Origin: Faecalicatena absiana
Lineage (GTDB): Bacteria > Bacillota > Bacilli > Lactobacillales > Lactobacillaceae
NCBI GenBank assembly: GCA_017309015.1
Contig: JAEDAG010000001.1
Coordinates: 602,223-666,222, forward strand
Direction: 5' to 3'
DNA: 64,000 nucleotides
Of this stretch, positions 58,021 to 64,000 are shown one piece after another (position 1 is the first letter of the stretch; each line of letters opens with the position of its first letter). A program made the translations under genes and the position numbers. Below the pieces are notes generated by a model that did not search any database, had not been told where the DNA came from, and saw only the letters and a list, made by a program, of their open reading frames with translations.

Positions 58021-58848
58021 ATGAATGAACAAGGCAGAGGCTTCTTTAGTGCTATCAAAGAAGCCTTGACCGGCAGCAGCTCCTGCAATACGGCCGCGCT
58101 AAGCGACGTGGGCTGCGTGCGCGACAACAATGAAGACAACTTCCTGCTTCGTGGCTCAATCAACGACAGTTCCAGCAGCCATGCTCACGCCAATGCTAAC
58201 TTAAGCCCTGACGAATGGCACTGCCTGGGCCTGTTCGATGGGATGGGCGGGATCGCCGGCGGGGAAATCGCCTCTAAGGAAACGGCCCAGGTCTTCCGAG
58301 CCAGCGCTGACCAGTTTCCCGGCAAAAGTCCCTCAGAAATCCAAGAGCTCATGCGGCAGGCTTTCTCCAAGGCCAATGAGCAGATCAACGCTGCCCGAAG
58401 CGCAAACAAAGTCGGCGGAACCACGGCCACGATCGCGCTCTTGCGCGACAAGACGCTCAAGCTCTTTCATGTTGGCGACAGCCGGGCCTACCTGATTACT
58501 CGCCACAGCATCCAGCAATTGTCTGAAGACCAGACTTTGGCCCAGATGGAAGCCAAAATGAACGTCAAGAACATCCCCGAAGAAGACAAGCACAAACTGA
58601 CCTGCTTTGTCGGGATGGACAGCCGCTACAAGATGACCATTTTCGAAACCGACCTGCTGCAGGTCAAGAGCGGCAACTACCTGCTCTTATGCAGCGATGG
58701 CCTAAGCGACCTGTGCACCAACAAGGAAATCTTCAAAATCGTCCACGCCGCCGCCACGCCCGCGGCTGGCGCCCAGGCTTTAGTAAAGCAAGCCAAGCAG
58801 AATGGCGGCTATGACAACGTGACGGTGGTCCTCCACCAATTTCACTAA
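58021..58848 (+). CDS. PP2C-family protein phosphatase
   Basis: The 275-residue protein carries the PP2C metal-binding and structural motifs: SDVGCVRDNNEDNFL (first Asp), LGLFDGMGGIAGGE, GGTTATIALLRDKTLKLFHVGDSRAYLI, LLCSDGLSDLCT and GGYDNVTVVLH. It should dephosphorylate Ser/Thr residues using Mn or Mg. Start at 58021 has AGAGGAAAG about 6 bases upstream; in-frame codons further upstream lack similarity. The kinase gene follows after 17 bases, giving a phosphatase-kinase operon. Unlike the common prpC-prkC pair near the rsgA/rpe genes, this set is linked to FHA-ABC genes. Confidence 0.93.
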   Translation: MNEQGRGFFSAIKEALTGSSSCNTAALSDVGCVRDNNEDNFLLRGSINDSSSSHAHANANLSPDEWHCLGLFDGMGGIAGGEIASKETAQVFRASADQFPGKSPSEIQELMRQAFSKANEQINAARSANKVGGTTATIALLRDKTLKLFHVGDSRAYLITRHSIQQLSEDQTLAQMEAKMNVKNIPEEDKHKLTCFVGMDSRYKMTIFETDLLQVKSGNYLLLCSDGLSDLCTNKEIFKIVHAAATPAAGAQALVKQAKQNGGYDNVTVVLHQFH

Positions 58849-58865
58849 ACAGGAAAGGATTGACC

Positions 58866-60866
58866 ATGAAAAAAGAAACCGGCAGATACACTGACCAAGT
58901 CCTAAAAGACAAATGGGTGGTTGGCCCCCTGATTGGCGAAGGCTCCAACGGGAAAACCGAAGTCTATGAGATCAGTCACCATGAACCCGGCCTAGATGAA
59001 CAGCGTGCCCTCAAGATCACGGAGGTCGCGCGCGGGTTCAATAACGGCAAGAGCGAAGACGACCTGCGCCGTGACGCCAACCGCGAATTGGATTTGATGA
59101 ACAAGCTCGAAAGCATCCATACCATGTCCTACCTGGACCACTGGTACGACCATGACAAGGATGACCCGCGCCGCTTGGACCTGTTCGTTGTCATGAAAGA
59201 GCTCGATACCCTGACCAATTACCGCGGAAAGAAGTTCAGCGAAAAGGAAATCGCCAAGATCGGAATCGATATCTGCGATGCCCTTGAAGAATGTGAGCGC
59301 AAAAACGTGGTTCACCGGGACATCAAGCCAGCCAACATCTACATCAGCGGCGAAGGCAAGCACAAGCTCCAGTATATTCTGGGAGACTTCGGGATTTCCC
59401 GGATCATCGCCAACAATTCCAGCAGCTATGAAACTTCCAGTTTCCTGACCCCTGGCTTCGCGGCTCCTGAACAATATGATCCTTACCCTAACCTGGACAA
59501 GGAAGTCGACATCTACAGCCTGGGACTGACTCTCTACTACCTGGCCAATGGCTGGAAGAGCCCCTTCATGGAGCAGCCCGGACCGCTTGACCAAGCCGCT
59601 GACCAAAAGCGGATCCAAACCGACCAGCTGCCAGAAATTCCCGGCATCAGCCAGGCCTTGAACGCTATCCTGCTCAAAGCTACCCGCCGCAAGAAAGAAG
59701 AACGCTACCAAAGTGCCAGAGATATGGAGCAGGCGCTGAAAGGCGTTTTTAACACTAACCCGAGCTATGAAACGATTCCAGCCAAGTCAGGCTATGAAAC
59801 GGCTGCGGCCAATCCAAGCCCCTTTGCGACCGCGCCAGCTGGCGCGGTCAGCAGCTATGAAACCCAAGCAGCAAACGGTGGCGAGAGCCAGACGGCTGGC
59901 AGCTATGAAACCCAAGCAGCAAACGGTGGCGAGAGCCAGATGGCTGGCAGCTATGAAACCCAAGCAGCAAACGGTGGCGAGAGCCAGACGGCTGGCAGCT
60001 ATGAAACCCAAGCGGTAAACGGCGCTGAAACAGCTGAGCGGCCAGTCTATTCCACTGACACGATGACGGCCACCAGAAATGCCGGACAATCGCGAACCGT
60101 CCACTCAGACGTTGACGCTCACGGCCTCTACTTAAGTCAGAAGCGGGAGCTGATGGAAATCGCGATTGATGGCCCGCAAGTAGGCAACCTTACTTTTGAG
60201 AATTTGCATCTGGAAATCGCGGAAGGCGCCCTGGCCGTGGTCTTTGGGACCGACTTCTCAACCATCAGCACCTTCTCCCAGGTCATCAGCAACTGCATCG
60301 CTGGCCGCGGCGATCCAGGTTGTACGATCAGCATCTACCGCAGCGGAAAGCCGGCCAAAGCCTGGATCGCGCAAAACAGCTATGGAACCTTAAACCGGAA
60401 TACCAGCTCCGGCATTGATCCCGAACTCCTGAAGCTCCTGCGGCTAACCAAGCTCAAAGGCAAAAACTACTTTGACATGACGCCGCTTGAACAGGTGCTT
60501 TTGGCCATTGCCCGGACTCTGACGACCGAGCTGCCGATCTTCCTTTATATCGACTGCTATGACTTGGGAATTGACAAGCTGAGCGTCGATATGAAGACCG
60601 AACTGTTCCAGATTCTGGAAGACGTGGCTCACAAGCTCAACCTCACCATCTTAGTTATCAATTATGGGGTGCCAAACTCCAAAAGCATCGATTTCTTTGA
60701 CCAAGTCATGGTCTTGCGCCACCAGCAGCAGATTATCAAGCGCGGCCTGTTTGGTCACAAGAAGATTCCCGTGTCCACGGTCGACCTGGCCTTCTCCGGG
60801 ACGCCGAAGTCCGTCGCTGCCGATGCTGGCATCAGCAATTTTGAAGACATCATGAGCCTGATCTGA
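58866..60866 (+). CDS. Ser/Thr protein kinase with SYET repeat linker and C-terminal pseudo-ABC domain
   Basis: The 666-residue protein has an N-terminal kinase domain (about 10-295): LIGEGSNGKTEVYE (Gly loop), RALKITE (Lys), VVHRDIKPANIYI, LGDFGISRI, activation-loop SSSYETSSFLTPGFAAPEQ and VDIYSLGLTLYYL. A linker (300-400) carries SYET/GYET motifs, three within exact 16-residue repeats. Residues 425-666 look like an ABC ATPase without a working Walker A (VVFGTDFSTISTFSQ), signature or Walker B (IFLYIDCYD). The tail FSGTPKSVAADAGISNFEDIMSLI matches those of the two FHA-ABC proteins. No membrane segment or PASTA domain is present. Start at 58866 has AAAGGA 7 bases upstream. A cytoplasmic kinase docked on an ABC transporter is inferred. 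Confidence 0.88.
   Translation: MKKETGRYTDQVLKDKWVVGPLIGEGSNGKTEVYEISHHEPGLDEQRALKITEVARGFNNGKSEDDLRRDANRELDLMNKLESIHTMSYLDHWYDHDKDDPRRLDLFVVMKELDTLTNYRGKKFSEKEIAKIGIDICDALEECERKNVVHRDIKPANIYISGEGKHKLQYILGDFGISRIIANNSSSYETSSFLTPGFAAPEQYDPYPNLDKEVDIYSLGLTLYYLANGWKSPFMEQPGPLDQAADQKRIQTDQLPEIPGISQALNAILLKATRRKKEERYQSARDMEQALKGVFNTNPSYETIPAKSGYETAAANPSPFATAPAGAVSSYETQAANGGESQTAGSYETQAANGGESQMAGSYETQAANGGESQTAGSYETQAVNGAETAERPVYSTDTMTATRNAGQSRTVHSDVDAHGLYLSQKRELMEIAIDGPQVGNLTFENLHLEIAEGALAVVFGTDFSTISTFSQVISNCIAGRGDPGCTISIYRSGKPAKAWIAQNSYGTLNRNTSSGIDPELLKLLRLTKLKGKNYFDMTPLEQVLLAIARTLTTELPIFLYIDCYDLGIDKLSVDMKTELFQILEDVAHKLNLTILVINYGVPNSKSIDFFDQVMVLRHQQQIIKRGLFGHKKIPVSTVDLAFSGTPKSVAADAGISNFEDIMSLI
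59853..60026. repeat. 48-bp tandem repeats encoding SYET motifs
   Basis: Three 48-bp units (59853-59900, 59901-59948, 59949-59996), differing only by single bases, and a partial fourth. Each encodes SYETQAANGGESQTAG (one with M for T). Confidence 0.9.
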
Positions 60867-60925
60867 TTTCAAGGAAACCGGAAAACGACACGAAAAAGCA
60901 AGAAGGGAGCAAATAAAGAACAACA

Positions 60926-62419
60926 ATGGAAACAATGGAGACGATGCCTTTTCACAGCCAGCCTGCGCCCGCCAGCCTGGTTGTCCTGGAAGCTGGCCAG
61001 GCACGAGAATATTCCTTAACCAGCAAGTACGTCTGGGATCTGGGCCGGCAGACGCCGGATTCCAAACCTGACATCTCCTTAACGTCCCACCTGGCCAGCC
61101 GCAAGCACGGGAAAATCACCTGTCTCAAGGATCAGTGGTTCTACCAGGACCTTGGCAGCCTGAATGGGACCTACCACAACGGGGAAAAGGTTGCCGCCAA
61201 GCAGGCCGTTTTCCTGCAAAACGGTGACGTCCTGCGGATTGACACCGCTAATCTTGCCCACCCTGACCGGCGGGGCGTCTGGATCCTGTTTACGACTGAC
61301 GCCCTGGGACAAAAGTGGCAGCCCTTCCACTTCACCCGCAAGGTCACGGTCTTTGGCCGCGACCCAAGTCAGTGCGACTTCGTCCTTGAGCGCCCTTACG
61401 TCTCAGCCAGGCACATGACCATTACCCAGGAAGGCAGCGATTATTACATTGCCGACTGCGGCTCAACGGCCGGCACCAAGGTCAACGGCCGCTACCTGCA
61501 TGGCAAGCGCAAGCTTCAAGAGAAAGACTTTATCACCCTGTGCGACTGCAAGCTGGTCTTCACCAACGGTCAGCTTCTTTACAATCTGCCCAAAATCAAA
61601 AGCCCAGCCAGCCAAGCAGCTGACGAGCACGCCCAATATCTCGCGGGCAGGCAAAAGCTGCTCTGCGTCAACATCAAGGCAAAGTACGCCGGGCCAAAGC
61701 AGCTGCTCAAAGACGTCCGCTTTGACGTGGAAGCTGGGGCTTTGGTCGCGATTCTGGGAACGTCAGGGGCCGGCAAGACCACCCTGCTCACGGCCATCAA
61801 TGGGATGAACGTGGCCGGCGTGGACGGCAGCATCACCTATCAAGGAGAGGAGCTGCTGAACAGCCGGGCCGGCGCGGACTTGATCCGGCAGAAATTCGGC
61901 TACGTGCCCCAGCAGAACATCGGCGAGGACCGGCAGGTCCTGACGGTTGAATACTACCTGTCCTTCAGCGTCAAAGCAAAATTGCCGCACAGGTCCCACA
62001 AGGAGTACCAGCAACGGGTCAACCAGACCCTGCAGATGCTGGACCTGACTGCCTGCCGGAAGAAGCAGATCCGCCAGTGCTCTGGCGGCGAGCAGCGCCG
62101 GGTCATGATCGGAACCGAGCTGGTGGCCGACAAGGAAGTCCTCTTTCTGGATGAGCCGGACGCGGGACTGGATCCGGGGATGAAAGATTCCCTCTTCAAA
62201 AATCTGCAGCGCCTGGCCCATGACCACGGCAAGACCATTTTGGCCATCGTCCACGACGTTGAAAAGATCGACTGCTTTGACAAAGTCGTCTTCCTGCAAA
62301 AGCGCGGCGGCGTAGGCCGCCTGGCCTACCTGGGCACGCCTGAGGCCGTCGCGGATGAAGCCGGCGTGGGCCTTGAAAACTTCAGCCGGATCTACCAGAA
62401 CCTGGAACAAGAAAAATAG
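60926..62419 (+). CDS. Tandem FHA-domain ABC transporter ATPase
   Basis: The 497-residue protein has a first FHA (about 30-120) with SHLASRKHGKI and DLGSLNGTYHNG, and a second (about 128-215) with VFGRDPSQCDF, PYVSARHMTI but AGT in place of the NGT (CGSTAGTKVNG). A complete ABC ATPase follows (about 245-497): GTSGAGKTTLL, CSGGEQRRVMIG, VLFLDEPDAGLDP and the H-loop AIVHDVEKID. The subfamily resembles ABCG-type/FHA-linked exporters. The start is uncertain: ATG at 60926 has AAGGGAG 17 bases upstream, and further ATGs occur at codons 4 and 7. The permease gene follows, so this is the motor subunit of a phospho-regulated transporter. Confidence 0.9.
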   Translation: METMETMPFHSQPAPASLVVLEAGQAREYSLTSKYVWDLGRQTPDSKPDISLTSHLASRKHGKITCLKDQWFYQDLGSLNGTYHNGEKVAAKQAVFLQNGDVLRIDTANLAHPDRRGVWILFTTDALGQKWQPFHFTRKVTVFGRDPSQCDFVLERPYVSARHMTITQEGSDYYIADCGSTAGTKVNGRYLHGKRKLQEKDFITLCDCKLVFTNGQLLYNLPKIKSPASQAADEHAQYLAGRQKLLCVNIKAKYAGPKQLLKDVRFDVEAGALVAILGTSGAGKTTLLTAINGMNVAGVDGSITYQGEELLNSRAGADLIRQKFGYVPQQNIGEDRQVLTVEYYLSFSVKAKLPHRSHKEYQQRVNQTLQMLDLTACRKKQIRQCSGGEQRRVMIGTELVADKEVLFLDEPDAGLDPGMKDSLFKNLQRLAHDHGKTILAIVHDVEKIDCFDKVVFLQKRGGVGRLAYLGTPEAVADEAGVGLENFSRIYQNLEQEK

Positions 62420-62450
62420 ACTTTTTGGAGAAAAATGGAAACAATCTAAA

Positions 62451-63296
62451 ATGCTGAATCAACTTAATCTTTACACCCATATGTGGTTCGGCCGCAAAAA
62501 GACCGTACTGCTGTCCCTGCTCTTTCCCGTAGCGACGATGGCCGTCGTGGTCTGGATCGCCGGTAAGAACATGTTCGTCAACTTTGAGGATACCAAGTCG
62601 GCCAGCTTCATCATCGTCTGTGCCGCCATCTGGTGCGGCCTGTTCAACTCGATCCAAACCATCGTCTCCGACCGCCACGACACGGTTCTGGACCTGCGCA
62701 GCACCAACGCCTTTTGCTACACCGGCGCCAGAGCCATCCTGCAAACTGGCCTGGTCTTGGTCCAAAGTCTGATCATTACCCTGAGCTACACCCTGGTCAA
62801 GCTCAATTACGGTCACGACCTGCCTAAAAGCGGGATCATCTTCGGGTCCGTCTGGTTCGAATTCTTCGTCAGCATCTTTTTGATCATGTGGTCCTCTGAC
62901 ATGATGGGTCTCATGGTCTCAGGACTGGTGAAGGACAAGTCCGCGGCCAATACCCTGGCTCCTTACATCCTGATCTTTGAACTGATCTTCTCAGGCCTGT
63001 TCTTCGACATGAGCGGCCTGGCTGACAAGTTTTCCTACTTGATGATCAGCAGGTGGGGGATGCAGGCCGTGGGGAGCACTTCCCGCCTTAACAGCCTGGA
63101 AAGCAAGCTCCAGCTGGAACATTCCCACCTCTTGCCAGAAGTAATCAAGCTGGTCAAGCACAAGCCGGAAGCCGCCTATAAGTCTACTGCCGCCCACTTG
63201 CAGCAGACTTGGCTGATCCTCTTTGCCTTTGGCCTGGCCTTCTTCTTAGTCACCCTGCTCCTGGTCAGCCGCATCAAGAAAGCCGCCAAGGCTTAA
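62451..63296 (+). CDS. ABC-2 type permease of the FHA-linked transporter
   Basis: The 281-residue membrane protein has about six membrane segments (VLLSLLFPVATMAVVVWIAG; FIIVCAAIWCGLFNSIQTIV; a central pair; LAPYILIFELIFSGLFF; WLILFAFGLAFFLVTLLLVS). The elements N-S-IQTIV-DR near residue 65 and FSGLFFDMSGL resemble ABCG/ABC-2 exporters, and the N-terminal LNLYTHMWFGRKKT resembles their cytosolic entry helix. Start at 62451 is chosen from hydrophobicity and family pattern; a four-codon ORF (62434-62448) with its own GGAG ends two bases before it. Transport substrate is unknown. Confidence 0.82.
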   Translation: MLNQLNLYTHMWFGRKKTVLLSLLFPVATMAVVVWIAGKNMFVNFEDTKSASFIIVCAAIWCGLFNSIQTIVSDRHDTVLDLRSTNAFCYTGARAILQTGLVLVQSLIITLSYTLVKLNYGHDLPKSGIIFGSVWFEFFVSIFLIMWSSDMMGLMVSGLVKDKSAANTLAPYILIFELIFSGLFFDMSGLADKFSYLMISRWGMQAVGSTSRLNSLESKLQLEHSHLLPEVIKLVKHKPEAAYKSTAAHLQQTWLILFAFGLAFFLVTLLLVSRIKKAAKA

Positions 63297-63332
63297 ACGG
63301 CAAAAAATCCAAGCAACGCAAGCAAAGCAAAC

Positions 63333-63370
63333 AAAAGAGCTAGAATCCGCATGGATTCTAGCTCTTTTTT
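63333..63370. terminator. Terminator of the phosphosignalling/ABC operon
   Basis: AAAAGAGCTAGAATCC-GCAT-GGATTCTAGCTCTTTT, a perfect 16-bp stem with U-run. It also serves the convergent gene at 63375. Confidence 0.92.
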
Positions 63371-63374
63371 CGGC

Positions 63375-64000
63375 TTAATCGCTGGTCTTCAGCTGGCTCA
63401 CGTAGTCGTCAACTTCGCCGCGCTGATCCTTGTTCCGGTAATAATTATGCTTGAGGCGGGCAACCGACACGGTTTTAAGCGGGTCCGACTTGCCCTTTTC
63501 GCGCCACAAATAGGTCACCTGCTGGCCCTGTACCCGGTAGAGCAGGCCGGTTTGCCGGTCTTTGGCCAATAAGGCGTTGTAGCCCAGCAACGGCTTGCCG
63601 GCAATCTTCTCGGAGCGGACAAGCTCATAGTAGATTGGCTGGCCCTGCTTCAAGCTTCCTTTAAGCCAGTTTGCCGACTTTTTCTGCAGGAGGGCAACCA
63701 TTACCCCCAGCGTCTCCGTTGGCACGTCTGACGTGTTGTTAGACCGGTTCTGGGCCATGATCCTGGCCTTTTCCTGGCCGCTGCTTTCCTTGGCCGAAGC
63801 CGGCAGCTTGACTGGATCGTCAGTGAGCAGATCGACCGTCTTTTGAGCCTGCTGCTTCTGGCCAACAGCTTTAAAGGCATAGCGCCCCTCAATCAGCGGC
63901 TCACCGTATTTTTGGGCCTTCTTGTCCATCGTCTTGCTGTTGAAGCCATTAATGAACAGGCTGTACGGCGCGAAGCTGGTCTGAAAGACCGGGTTATGGG
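63375..64000 (-). CDS. Partial extracellular-type protein at the window edge
   Basis: The reading frame is open from the right window edge to the stop at 63375, giving at least 208 residues; an internal ATG at 63929 is probably not the start. The visible part begins HNPVFQTSFAPYSLFINGFN and continues KAQKYGEPLIEGRYAFKAVG, a pattern loosely like the repeat domains of TcaA/YvbJ-type zinc-ribbon membrane proteins (VNGK-type strand followed by G-Y). The middle is Lys/Gln/Ser-rich and the C-terminus charged. It is convergent with the FHA-ABC operon. Family placement is tentative. Confidence 0.55.
   Translation of the reverse strand, partial: HNPVFQTSFAPYSLFINGFNSKTMDKKAQKYGEPLIEGRYAFKAVGQKQQAQKTVDLLTDDPVKLPASAKESSGQEKARIMAQNRSNNTSDVPTETLGVMVALLQKKSANWLKGSLKQGQPIYYELVRSEKIAGKPLLGYNALLAKDRQTGLLYRVQGQQVTYLWREKGKSDPLKTVSVARLKHNYYRNKDQRGEVDDYVSQLKTSD

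Noticed and set aside
59853-60026. CRISPR-like tandem units
   Set aside because: Units are contiguous and in frame, encode a protein repeat and have no spacers.

Overview
The window reads as a chromosomal segment of a low-GC-phylum lactic acid bacterium whose coding DNA is unusually GC-rich for a lactobacillus. Gene content (maltose phosphorylase with intracellular GH13 enzymes, LuxS, LysM-NlpC/P60 hydrolases, ECF-type vitamin transport, Lys-rich secreted proteins) and codon use suggest Lactobacillus delbrueckii or a close relative. That identification is inference from recognition, not a database result. There is no rRNA, tRNA, prophage or CRISPR array that I can see.

Layout. (i) 1-9.7 kb, minus strand: a maltodextrin regulon with a msmK/malK-type ATPase (cut by the window edge), pgmB, maltose phosphorylase, a neopullulanase-type GH13, two oligo-1,6-glucosidase-type GH13 enzymes and a LacI-family regulator. 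LacI/CcpA-type palindromes sit in front of several units. (ii) 9.8-23.3 kb: an esterase with two YibE/F membrane proteins, a MerR-like HTH protein, Ddl, a CAP-domain secreted protein with a Lys-rich tail, a Crp/Fnr regulator, a TetR regulator, Prs, an alpha/beta hydrolase, a GT2, a DUF1002 secreted protein and a viroplasmin-RNase H. (iii) 23.4-38.9 kb: a DUF915 hydrolase, cardiolipin synthase, a GRP-type sugar uptake protein, an IS200/IS605 element (intact TnpB, frameshifted TnpA), a sirtuin, DUF488, a 3-methyladenine DNA glycosylase, a lysine-riboswitch-controlled amino-acid ABC transporter, a GGDEF-GGDEF-EAL membrane protein and LuxS. (iv) 39-53 kb: two paralogous LysM-NlpC/P60 cell-wall hydrolases with duplicated promoters, an HNH protein, a 44-residue basic protein, an anion permease, LemA-HtpX, an AraC regulator with an MFS exporter, a TPP-riboswitch-controlled ECF module lacking an S component, and a flavin-binding-family protein behind an FNR-type palindrome. 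(v) 53-64 kb: a class A beta-lactamase-like lipoprotein followed by a phosphosignalling/ABC cluster.

The most unusual region is 54.4-64 kb. It encodes two proteins with tandem FHA domains fused to ABC nucleotide-binding domains (one intact, one degenerate), a protein rich in zinc ribbons with a repetitive Ser/Thr/Glu linker, a PP2C phosphatase, a Ser/Thr kinase fused to a second degenerate ABC domain, an ABC-2 permease and a partial extracellular-type protein. The kinase carries the tetrapeptide SYET in its activation loop and the same motif as an array in the linker behind the kinase domain. I infer a module in which the kinase autophosphorylates a docking array read by the FHA domains of an ABC transporter, functionally reminiscent of mycobacterial PknF/Rv1747 but with different architecture.

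Other regulatory structure includes a dispersed MITE-like repeat with about 16-bp terminal inverted repeats that supplies a terminator hairpin, lysine and TPP riboswitches, and many intrinsic terminators delimiting short operons.
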